DNA of 64,000 nt from Ornithodoros turicata (lineage: Eukaryota; Arthropoda; Arachnida; Ixodida; Argasidae). A program made the position numbers and the translations under genes. This document shows positions 42,572 to 51,270 of the stretch, in pieces; the stretch's first letter is position 1, and the number at the start of each line of letters is the position of its first letter. Under the pieces are notes generated by a model that saw only the letters and a list, made by a program, of their open reading frames with translations, was not told where the DNA came from and did not search any database. Location: the NCBI RefSeq assembly GCF_037126465.1, contig NC_088201.1, forward strand, positions 189,808,031 to 189,872,030. The letters are read 5' to 3'.

Positions 42572-45271
42572 ATGCAGTCAACGAACTTTCTACGAACGCG
42601 AAAACTCATGGAGAAACGTAGCCGATACCTACATCATCTACGGATCTACACCCACCACATGGCTGACAACACAGTACCTAAAGGCCTCACCCCTAAAACA
42701 GTCCCTGCATTAGGAAAACTGACACCTGAACTAGAGCTAGAGTGGGCATCAACCCTTAGCAACACAGCCCGTACGTTTCTAGAAATATTAAAGAAACAGT
42801 GCCACGCGCAACTCGCTACGATCCAGGCCCATATGAACAATATCAGTCTCACCGACGCGGAGGCAAACACTCTCGAACTACACATTCAACAACTTAACCG
42901 CGAGCTAGCTAACAAGGAACACTCAAAACTCGGAAAACCTAATTCCAACAACGACACGGATACCGGACCCACTAACATGACACACGCAGCAGCCGAACAA
43001 ATCATTTCCAGCACCACAACCGCAACTCTCCGCAACATCGCTGACTCACCTCGAGAAAACGCTGACGCAAGCACCGTAATAGATATATCACGCTCACTAA
43101 CCAGCGACGAACTACAAGTCCTCTCTAGGGGGTTAACATTCTGCCCTACACTCAATTCTGTTAACGAATACGAAATCCACAAAGACATATCAGACTTTGC
43201 GAGACGGCTACGCCTTAGAGAATTCTTCGCTGATACAACACAAGAAAACAACAACGACCTCCGACTACCATCAACCTGGACACCAAATCACGGCCGAGAA
43301 CCCGCATTAGACCTGTACATTAAACAAGTAAGCAACGACATCCTTCGCAGTATTTCCCAAAGCTCGCGTGGTCACAACCTCACTAAAACACAGCGTGACA
43401 TCATCAAAGCGCTAGCTGACAGAGATGATATCATTATCAAGCCCGCAGATAAGGGTGGGAGTATCGTCATCTGGCCCACAGATAAATATATTTCTGAAGC
43501 TCATAGGCAACTCAACAATACGCAACACTACCTCAAACTGGACCATGACCCAACAAAGGAGTACACGGCGCTAATAACCCATACCATACAGGACCTCCAC
43601 GAACGAAAGCTCATCACACGTGATGACCTCAGATATCTCACCCCATCAAACACAAGCGCAGGTCGTTTCTATTTACTGCCCAAAATCCACAAGATACACG
43701 CCATCGAGCTCTATACGGCTGACATCCCCGGCAGGCCAATTGTATCTAATAACAACACACCAACAGAAAGACTCTCGAAATTCCTGGACCACTATTTAAA
43801 CCATATTCCGACAACACTGCCATCGCATGTACAAGACACACCCCACCTCCTCAGAATAATCAGAGATATAAACAACACTCGTACATTTGGTAGGGACACA
43901 ATACTAGCCACGCTGGATGTGACATCACTGTATACTAACATCCCACACAACGACGGAATCACAGCCCTCTGCAATACCCTTTCTACAACAAACATCAGAA
44001 AAGACACGGAAACCATACTCGCTCTAATGGACTTGGTCCTTAAACTGAACTACTTCGAGTTCAATGGCGAATACTACCATCAAGTACACGGTACAAGTAT
44101 GGGCACACCTGTTGCACCCACATACGCAAATATATTCATGGGTTTCTTGGAAAACAAAGTTCTCAGCGCCCTCTCATTAAAACGAACTGTGTACCTTCGA
44201 TACATCGATGATATACTGATAATATGGGAACACGGGGAACATGAATTTCAAAAGTTCGTAGATCTACTGAACACCGCGCATAGCAACATAAAGTTCACAT
44301 CACAACAGCCAACTCACTTCCTCGACACCACAATATCACTAGACAACGGCAACCTCATCACAACCCTGTACAAAAAGCCAACTGACAAACAACAATACCT
44401 TCACTTCAAGAGTCACCACCCGCGCCACTGTAAGGTTGGAATTCCTAATGGGCAGAGTGTAAGACTACGCAGAATTTGTTCAAACGACACAGATTACGCT
44501 GAGAAGCTTGACGAACTCTGCAGTACACTTGCCCAAAGGGACTATCCAGACTCCCTCCTAACCGAATTCCGTCGCAAGGCACTCACACTCGATCGAAACG
44601 AGGTTCTGGAAAACCGAAAAAATCCTGACGCGTGCCAAATAAGCTTCATCACAAGATATTCCAACGCACTTCCAAACATCAAAGCCATTCTACAGAAGCA
44701 CGAGCCCCTCCTCCAAAGCAGTGACCGACTTAGCAATATATTCACCCATCCCATACAGGTGACATACCGACACGCAAAAAACCTAGCAGACTCCTTGGTC
44801 AATGCCAAAATCAGCAAAACGAGCGCCCCGTACACGGGAACACGGCCCTGCAACCTCCCGCGCTGCAAAACATGCAAGCACGTTCAACACGCTAACTCCA
44901 TCAAAAGCACTGCGAGCAATTACACCCACCCCGTTAACCACGCATTCACATGCACAAGCTCCAATGTCATATACTGCATTGAATGCGGCGACTGCTCTAT
45001 GCAATACATTGGTGAAACCGGCCAACAAATGAACAACCGCCTTACCGGACACAGAACCGACACGTCCAACAAACTCCCCAAAGCAGTCGCCGAACACTTT
45101 AACGTTCCTGGTCACAATTTTGACAACATTAAACTATATATTCTAGAAACCGGGTTTAGATCCACACGTGACAGACGTGATAGGGAGTCCTATCTCATAT
45201 ACAAGTTCAACGCTCTTCACCCGTCCGGTATCAACAAATCACAAGGCACCCTAGAAACACTTCACAAATAA
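42572..45271 (+). CDS. PLE ORF2: reverse transcriptase with GIY-YIG endonuclease
   Basis: This is an intact 899-codon ORF. The N-terminal region has LTSDELQVLSRGLTFCPT (about residues 176-193). The RT has IIIKPADKGGSIVIW, AGRFYLLPKIHK, GRPIVSN, LATLDVTSLYTNIPH, HGTSMGTPVAPTYANIFMG and the catalytic YLRYIDDILIIW (about 540-550), then HFLDTTIS and LYKKPTDKQQYL. A cysteine cluster, PCNLPRCKTCKH (about 745-755), precedes the GIY-YIG nuclease NVIYCIECGDCSMQYIGETG, with the conserved RLTGHR and a downstream Glu (DRRDRESYLIYKFNALHP). Length and order match Neptune/Poseidon-type PLEs. It would copy element RNA at a nicked target. No frameshift or stop was seen. Confidence 0.92.
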   Translation: MQSTNFLRTRKLMEKRSRYLHHLRIYTHHMADNTVPKGLTPKTVPALGKLTPELELEWASTLSNTARTFLEILKKQCHAQLATIQAHMNNISLTDAEANTLELHIQQLNRELANKEHSKLGKPNSNNDTDTGPTNMTHAAAEQIISSTTTATLRNIADSPRENADASTVIDISRSLTSDELQVLSRGLTFCPTLNSVNEYEIHKDISDFARRLRLREFFADTTQENNNDLRLPSTWTPNHGREPALDLYIKQVSNDILRSISQSSRGHNLTKTQRDIIKALADRDDIIIKPADKGGSIVIWPTDKYISEAHRQLNNTQHYLKLDHDPTKEYTALITHTIQDLHERKLITRDDLRYLTPSNTSAGRFYLLPKIHKIHAIELYTADIPGRPIVSNNNTPTERLSKFLDHYLNHIPTTLPSHVQDTPHLLRIIRDINNTRTFGRDTILATLDVTSLYTNIPHNDGITALCNTLSTTNIRKDTETILALMDLVLKLNYFEFNGEYYHQVHGTSMGTPVAPTYANIFMGFLENKVLSALSLKRTVYLRYIDDILIIWEHGEHEFQKFVDLLNTAHSNIKFTSQQPTHFLDTTISLDNGNLITTLYKKPTDKQQYLHFKSHHPRHCKVGIPNGQSVRLRRICSNDTDYAEKLDELCSTLAQRDYPDSLLTEFRRKALTLDRNEVLENRKNPDACQISFITRYSNALPNIKAILQKHEPLLQSSDRLSNIFTHPIQVTYRHAKNLADSLVNAKISKTSAPYTGTRPCNLPRCKTCKHVQHANSIKSTASNYTHPVNHAFTCTSSNVIYCIECGDCSMQYIGETGQQMNNRLTGHRTDTSNKLPKAVAEHFNVPGHNFDNIKLYILETGFRSTRDRRDRESYLIYKFNALHPSGINKSQGTLETLHK

Positions 45272-45676
45272 AATATGCTTTTCCCTTTTACCCCCTTTTC
45301 TGTTATGTTCTTCATGGCCACTGCTTTCTGCATTCTTTATTGCATGCCACAACTCTGTATTACAAATATTAAAAAAAAAACTTTGCTTGTTCTGGAATTT
45401 TCCCCCCGTAACCACTAACCTCCTTATCTTTCGCTATGCTTGCCAATTCTTGCCTGTTGTCCCGTTTCGTCCACGCGTTCGTGAACCTTCCATTTTCTGT
45501 AACCGGTCTGTAGCCTAGATCACTACGTTCACATAATCCCCTCCACACCCTAACAAAGCAGCCATTCACTCCGGCCGTAGAAGCCCGCAGGGACCCTTTC
45601 TTCCCTCCAGGCTGTTGACACACAATTCGCATGAACCTTTAAACACGTCACACCTAACCCTTTAAATACCATGCCA

Positions 45677-45720
45677 ATGATGAGGACGGTGCCCAGAAGA
45701 AGAACAGTCTCTGTTCGAAA
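45677..45720 (+). other. Hammerhead-like motif candidate in the PLE 3' UTR
   Basis: atgatga (45,677-45,683) is followed by a perfect 6-bp hairpin, gaacag-tct-ctgttc (45,702-45,716), and immediately by gaaa (45,717-45,720). A hammerhead core needs CTGATGA, stem II and GAAA. Here the first C is A and 18 extra bases precede the hairpin, so if it is a ribozyme it is degenerate. The inverted copy carries the same sequence. PLE terminal repeats are known to encode hammerheads. Confidence 0.25.
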
Positions 45721-45756
45721 TATCGGCGGCTTCTGTCCTGAGGCAACTTCCTTCCT

Positions 45757-46545
45757 ACATCTCTACCGGTTCGATGGATTTCTACCCATCTACATCATGC
45801 AGTTCAGTGTGTTTTGTGCACTTGTCCAGTGTGGCCCAGTGATTGAAAGCAGTAAGCTTTCTGTTGAATATGAAATATTTTTAGTCTTGATAACATTTCG
45901 GCTGGGCTGCACACAGTACGACTTGTCGCAGCGTTTTATGATAGACATGTCCACAGTATCAAGAATTTTATCCTACTGGATCGAACGAATGTACAGGAGA
46001 GGAAAATCTGTGAATTTATGGCCAAGTATGCCAGCACCATTTGTCAATAACTTTCCGAGGTGTCGTGTTATCATAGATTGAACGGAAATGGAGGTACAGC
46101 AGCCAACAAATCCTGTCGCACAGCAGCAGACTTGGTCGAACTACAAGAATGCTAACACGCTTAAAGCCCTTGTGGGTATTACACCAGCTGGAGCTGTTTC
46201 TTTCATTTCTGATTTGTATGATGGGGCCACTTCAGGCAAACATTTATTTCGAGAATCGGCTCTCATGGCCATTCTTGGTGTCTATGAATTTGTAGTGAAT
46301 GAAAAAAAAGTGGAAGTAGTGACGCCTCCCTTCTGGGATGGCTGACGCCAATTTAGCCATTCTGATGCGTTGAAGACGCGCAATGTGGCACATCATAGAA
46401 TACACGTTGAAAGGGCAATTGGACGCATAAAAACATTCCACTACTTTATTGCTCAAATTGGGATAAAAATGCTATATCAGGGAGAAGAGGTGTTCTACAT
46501 TTGTGCATTCTTGTGCAATGCTGGTGAGCCATTGGTGTCTTTTTA
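45757..46545 (+). pseudogene. ISL2EU-type transposase, HTH and DDE part
   Basis: This resumes the transposase after the PLE. The segment EYEIFLVLITFRLGCTQYDL and SQRFMIDMSTVSRILSYWIE is the HTH of DDE_Tnp_4-type transposases. It is followed by FPRCRVIID*TEMEVQQP, where the first catalytic Asp is kept but the next Cys codon is TGA (about 46,079-46,081). Then come SNYKNANTLKALVGITPAGA and SFISDLYDGATSGKHLF. The segment with the second Asp (usually ADKGF) is deleted. The end, HHRIHVERAIGRIKTFHY, holds the catalytic Glu after another stop. Inactive. The convergent YqaJ/SWIM gene follows on the minus strand. Confidence 0.75.
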
Positions 46546-46792
46546 ATGTGCAGAAATGATGTAACAGCTTTCAATGGCAATAAAAGCATGTGTGCAAGAT
46601 GTCATCTGTGAGATTTATTCATTCTAATTTGACACATGTACATTCCCAGAAACTTTTTGCTACAAGTGACACATGACTAGAAGAAAGCAGGTAGTAAAAA
46701 CTGCATGAAAACATGAAAATGGCCCAAGTATGCAGGAACAGTCAGGTACGATACAGTGTGAGATAAGAGCGCGAATCTCTGGAGCGTTACAT

Positions 46793-47323
46793 TTACTGCT
46801 CATCTGCTAAAAGCGGCAAGTAATACTGAAAGTAAAAATCTCTGAGTTTTGGAAGCATGAGGGTCCACAAACTTAAATCAAATTTTATCTCCTCAATAAA
46901 TGGCTTTTTGAGCAAGTCAGCAACGACAACAGAATAGCATTTTTGCACTTCTGTCAGTGCCATTTGACACTGAATTTGAAGGTAGTACGGATGTTGGGTT
47001 TTCAACTTTAGAGAGCCGTCCCTTTGTTCTAGATAGTGTGATGCTCCTTGTAGCACAGTTTCTTGCACAGTCTTCCCTCTACTGCAAAACAATGTCTTGC
47101 AGTCTATGAGCACTGGCTCCCCATCTACAATGACCAATACATCAGCAGATGCCGCAAGATATGGACACTTCGGATTTACAAATAGACCACAGTCATAAAC
47201 CTTGCTAAGGCTCAGCCTGTCGGCCAGTCCTAACTTGGCAAATTTCACTGTTTGTGTTCCATGTCTGACAGGTGGCAGGTGGCTCACATCTTGTGGCTTA
47301 GCAAGTGACAATGCTAGGGACAT
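46793..47323 (-). CDS. YqaJ-like nuclease domain of the ISL2EU element
   Basis: The minus-strand ORF (176 codons) reads DCGLFVNPKCPYLAASADV, VLVIVDGEPVLIDCKTLF, then LKTQHPYYLQIQCQMALTEV and ending FDLSLWTLMLPKLRDFYFQY. This is the lambda-exonuclease/YqaJ fold: the ASxD segment, the second acidic plus Lys (usually EIKCP, here DCK), and QxQ. ISL2EU elements encode a YqaJ nuclease next to the transposase, which supports the family call. The usual Glu of E-x-K is replaced by Asp. It is the 3' end of a longer gene with parts at 47,578-47,868 and 48,357-49,170. Convergent with the transposase. Confidence 0.8.
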   Translation of the reverse strand: MSLALSLAKPQDVSHLPPVRHGTQTVKFAKLGLADRLSLSKVYDCGLFVNPKCPYLAASADVLVIVDGEPVLIDCKTLFCSRGKTVQETVLQGASHYLEQRDGSLKLKTQHPYYLQIQCQMALTEVQKCYSVVVADLLKKPFIEEIKFDLSLWTLMLPKLRDFYFQYYLPLLADEQ

Positions 47324-47577
47324 AAAATCTGATACTCTGGTGTAAACTCTTCCAAAATTTCAAGCAGTTAGTCTATATCTTCTCTGTTGCTTCCATTCTG
47401 GAACTAGAGCCTGCCCACGTGTACGCTATTCCAGTGCTTCACACTCTTTTTGGTTCAAGTCTACCGTTTTGTGGTAAAACATGAGACACTCCATGTCACA
47501 CTGTGTCTGCAATGAGTTTGTGTGCTGTACATTGGACTCGCTCAAAGGTAATCTTAGAGGGGGAGAGTCATATGCTC

Positions 47578-47868
47578 TCATTTCAGGGAACAGGCACCGA
47601 GAAAACGTTGTCTCTCCCCCATAGCTTTAACAAACAACGAAATCTCATTTCCTGACACGTCAGGGATGTCGATGCTCAGTGTGGAGGGCAGTACATTCTC
47701 ACTAATCATAATGTCTTTTACCATCGTAGGACCACATCTGATGGCATTAGGTTGGTGCCACTTCTGAAGTGTCTCTGTTGGGGCAAGCTGGAGCCCTTGT
47801 CTGCAAAAAGAAGCAAAAGTCAATTCATGAATAATTCTGTAGCATGACATACTTTTGCAAACCTGCAT
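47578..47868 (-). CDS. Middle exon of the SWIM-YqaJ gene
   Basis: This is a 96-codon minus ORF. After a pyrimidine-rich, cag-like acceptor (near 47,800) it reads QGLQLAPTETLQKWHQPNAI and GPTMVKDIMISENVLPS. This linker-like sequence (W-x-x-P, pattern of xxxV.lxLxxxxFPLxxD) is of the kind found between SWIM and YqaJ parts. There is no catalytic motif. Assignment is by position, orientation and composition. Confidence 0.4.
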   Translation of the reverse strand: MQVCKSMSCYRIIHELTFASFCRQGLQLAPTETLQKWHQPNAIRCGPTMVKDIMISENVLPSTLSIDIPDVSGNEISLFVKAMGERQRFLGACSLK

Positions 47869-48356
47869 TTAACATTTTTCAGTTTTTGTTTGTTTTTTAC
47901 TACTTTGACCTTATTGTACATTCATCAGTACTGCGAAGGTAGACAGTGCGTTAGGGGGACGTCAGAAGGTCATGCGAATATGACATCAGTGCAGATCTTT
48001 TCGTGGTGGAGTTGCACCACGGTCACCTAACCTTCTGATGCCACCACTTCAAACGCTGCCTACCTCCACACTGCAGTTGCTGACCTAAGGAGGATAACAC
48101 AGTTGTCCCGTTCTGCTATGGCGACAGTTGAGTTAGACCTTTTAGACACCTTAAAAATTATATGAAGCTACTGAGTTTCACCTTTTCTTCATATGCTTAC
48201 GCTTTTGCTTTTCTCTTTCTTTTCTGGTAGGACGATTTCTTCGGTGAAAACAAGTTCTAAAAGAATCAACAATTTTTACACCAACTATTTCTTCTAAATG
48301 TTGTCGCGCAGAATACAGAGGAAACTTTTCAATACAAATTAATTAGCTTTCTCTAA

Positions 48357-49170
48357 TTAGAATTTATGGATATAAATTTTGTACCTGAAATCATCCTCTA
48401 GTAAGCAGCACAATGCTCCAAGATTCTTACAAGAAGTTGGCTTCGCACCAGCTTTGCAGGTGCATTGTCCGTATACGACGCTTCCCGAGGTCTCATAGCA
48501 CAGTATAGCAGCCGATACACCACCGTTTTCTTCATTTCTGCCTTGCATGAGGCTCCAATGAAGATCCGTGACCCTTTCACAGCTTGCTTCACGGCAAATC
48601 CATGTTTTCCTTTGAAGAGCGCCAGCGACTTCTCGTTTATACCTGTGACTGGAAACTACTGCGTTTCGAAGTCGGTCGTAATGCAGTCGAATACGTACTT
48701 TTGTAGTCCGCTTGTATCCTAGCTTCTAGCTTCCTGAAGACAAAGTACTCCATCAGAGTTGTGTTGGTGAAGCTTTGCAATGCCACGGGTGAAGCAACAA
48801 TCGACTGAAACTCGCTGTCATTCGGAACGTCGTCATCCTGTATGTCGCCTTGGGGCGCCATGTTCTCGCTGTTTCCCGAAGCGGTCTCTTGCTCCACTTA
48901 AGCACGAAGCCTGAAGCACATTTCAAATTTCACAGCAATGTAATCACTACTCACTGACAAAACTGCACCGTGTACCCACCTCTCAGGCAAGGACTTATGC
49001 GTTCCCATAACGAAGAGTCCCTTTCGCGTTAGGTATCCTTTTAGTGTGATAATTGGCAGTGCATCCACTTCTGCTTCGCAAACTGCATCCAGGTGTGCGC
49101 TGCTGTGTTTGGACGCAAAAATAGATGCGGTCGAGCATCGTGCCATCGCGTTGTGTTGCTCAAACCACAA
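48357..49170 (-). pseudogene. SWIM-type zinc-finger part of the ISL2EU SWIM-YqaJ gene
   Basis: The N-terminal part is in two ORFs: 48,898-49,170 (MWFEQHNAMARCSTASIFAS...) and 48,637-48,897 (acidic, then TTLMEYFVFRKLEARIQADY, typical of the pre-SWIM helix). The SWIM-like segment at 48,357-48,548 reads VVYGQCTCKAGAKPTSCKNL. SWIM needs CxCxnCxH; here the final His is Asn. Frameshifts separate the parts. SWIM plus YqaJ fusion is known from ISL2EU-type transposons. It probably contributes DNA binding. Damaged. Confidence 0.55.
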
Positions 49171-49260
49171 ACTTTTTAAAAGCGTGTCCAGTACTGCAAT
49201 GGCACTGCGCGGAAAAGTTTTCCCGAGTCACGTGACGGCGAGCTCACGTCGATGCACGAG

Positions 49261-49561
49261 GAGGAGGAGTGTCGTTGGGAGGAACCCGAGAAGTCTGCCT
49301 GCCTGATTAGGCGGCATGTTTCTCGGGAAGGGAAAGGTGGTGGAGAGGAGGAGAGGAAAGGGTGAAGTGGAAGACCGAGCGGAATCCGGAGGATAGCTGC
49401 GTCCATGGGCCGACTTCAGGGGAACTGTGCCGGCGTACGCCTATTACACATCTGAGGGAAACCCAGCAAAAACCCCAGACGGCACAGCCGGCTCGCGGAT
49501 TCGAACCGCGGACCTCCCAGTCTCCAAGCGCACGCGTTACCGCTGCGCCACCGGAGCTGGT
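49261..49561 (-). mobile_element. tRNA-derived SINE, full length, with 13-bp TSD
   Basis: The TSD gtcgatgcacgag is at 49,248-49,260 and 49,562-49,574. On the minus strand the head reads ctccggtggcgcagcggtaacg with an A box (tggcgcagcgg). The B box is ggttcgaatcc, and the body then runs ccggctgtgccgtctggggt. A (CTC)n-type tail ends it. This SINE and the one in LINE D share the body and a trinucleotide tail. It was probably transcribed by pol III and mobilised by a LINE. It lies upstream of the SWIM gene start. Confidence 0.9.
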
Positions 49562-49776
49562 GTCGATGCACGAGCCTCATTCATGCCAGCATTTTGCGGC
49601 GCCGGCATTCTGGACTTCTGCAGACGCTCGGTCACGTGGCGGAGAAAGCGCACCAATGGCGTGCCGCTCACTGCGCGACTGAGCCTGTCGGGGAAGCAGC
49701 GAATCGAGTTCCCGCGTACCATTCCCTAGAAAGCCAAGCTTGCATCCAGCGACGGACGATTTGAGAAGGGAAACCG

Positions 49777-51231
49777 CAGTGTTGCCAATTTAGCGGAATT
49801 CCCGCCAGATCTGGCGGATTCGACTTGCATCTAGCGGGAAAAAAATATATTTAGCGGCTAGCGGAATTTCTGACGGGGTCCTGGCTGAATTTAGGGGATT
49901 CTAGCGGATTCAGACTTTCGCCGCATTTTGGCTCAAAAGCCCGAAAAATCAATTTATTCCCTATAGTATGCTAACTTCTGAACCGAAACCGGTCACCTGA
50001 AATTTGGTATCTGACGGCTGTTTGCGCGCAAAAAGCTCACTTTCGATTCGCTCTCTTTCCTTTGTGCAAGAACCTTTTTGATCTGTTTTGGAGAACACAC
50101 CACTAGTACCTTGGTCAGACCACAACATTTAATGTCTTATATGTTAGGGCCGTAATCTCGATCCGGACAGAAGCGACTTTGCTCTGTCCTTAGGGCGCGA
50201 AATTAAGGCCCTAACTACTAAGGCCTTAAATGCTGCTCTCACCCAGCACAGTATTGTTGACTAGGGGAAATGATGACACAAAGACCGAGATTTTGCACCA
50301 GAACACGAATTAAAGTTTGTATGGACATCTTGCTCCCTCTTGTAGTAGCCCACAAAGCCTGCCAATTGCTGTTCCCAATGCGAGGTGGCTTCGTTTCTCT
50401 TCTTCACTAGCGTCCGTGGCAGTGTGCACTCTTCTAGTTTGTTGAAATGCCAAAAGTGAGTTACAAACAGAAACTTTGCAAGGAATGGCTTCGGGACCCT
50501 GTGCTAGGGTACGGTTCAGAACGGCGGCAGATTGGACGAAACGGTATAGTGCTGGTTCTAGTTCTTCGGTGTAGTGCTGGTGTGAGTCCGTGCTGGGTAC
50601 GAACTACTCAGATCTGAAGGCACATGGAGACAGTGCAAAGCACAGAGAGGCATTGGGACATCACGTCCGGCCAACAGAAAGTTCGCAAAGTTCGCCCCGG
50701 GGAAAGTCGATCCAGCGCATGAGGCTGAAGGCGGGACACATCTTTTTATTGCTGAACACTATTCAGTGCTGACCGCCGATCATGTCGGAGAACTTTACAA
50801 GCAGTCTTTCCCGGACAGCGCAAAAATTCCAGACAAAATGTTCAGCTATCTTGAAGAACGTGCTTTATCCGCACTTCAAGGATGATCTTCATCGCACCTT
50901 CAGCCAGCTGAACTTGATAAAGGACAAGTTGCGCAATAAAATGAAGCCGGACATGGTCGGGCAGGGTCATGGTCAAGACACGGGCTTGAGACGGCACGCG
51001 AAGAGCTGCTACGAGTACGACCTCCCCGGTACGACGAAGAAGAAGTGAACGAGAACGCGAAGCACGCTCCAGAACACCATAAACAGAGGTGAACTTACAT
51101 ATATCACAACGTGTTCATGCACTTTTCAGCGTTAAGCGGATTTTAGCGGCTTCTTCGCAAAATTTAGCGGATTCTGGCGGAATCGGTTGGCTACTCTGGC
51201 GGATCATTCGTCTAGAATGTTGGCAACACCG
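49777..51231 (+). mobile_element. Internally deleted hAT element (BED finger and C-terminal dimerisation part only)
   Basis: The ends are cagtgttgccaa (left) and, read inwards from the right, cggtgttgccaa. Subterminal tagcgg repeats follow. A plus-strand N-terminal BED-like part starts at about 50,447 (MPKVSYKQKLCKEWLRDP) and, in another frame, YSDLKAHGDSAKHREA. The C-terminal hAT part at 50,782-51,048 has TFSQLNLIKDKLRNKMKPDM. The RNase H core between them is missing. No convincing 8-bp TSD (left ggaaaccg, right ggcattcc). Family assignment is from the BED and hAT C-terminal patterns. Confidence 0.65.
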
Positions 51232-51270
51232 GGCATTCCTCTCATTTTTGTCTCGTCCTTCGAAGTGAAC

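Larger units (their letters stand above)
41641..45756 (+). mobile_element. Penelope-like element with SGNH ORF1 and RT/GIY-YIG ORF2
   Basis: ORF1 (41,641-42,550) is open to the junction with the inverted copy, so the 5' end is truncated. ORF2 (42,572-45,271) is intact. The 3' UTR runs to 45,756. Third codon positions are strongly C/A-rich compared with neighbouring elements. The whole insertion, including the inverted copy, spans 40,799-45,756 and interrupts the ISL2EU transposase. No clear TSD was found, which is not unusual for PLEs. Low divergence between the copies suggests recent insertion. Confidence 0.85.

Noticed and set aside
49493..49561. A tRNA gene (A and B boxes, tRNA-like head)
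   Set aside because: It continues into a SINE body with a trinucleotide tail and is flanked by a 13-bp TSD, so it is a SINE head rather than a tRNA gene.
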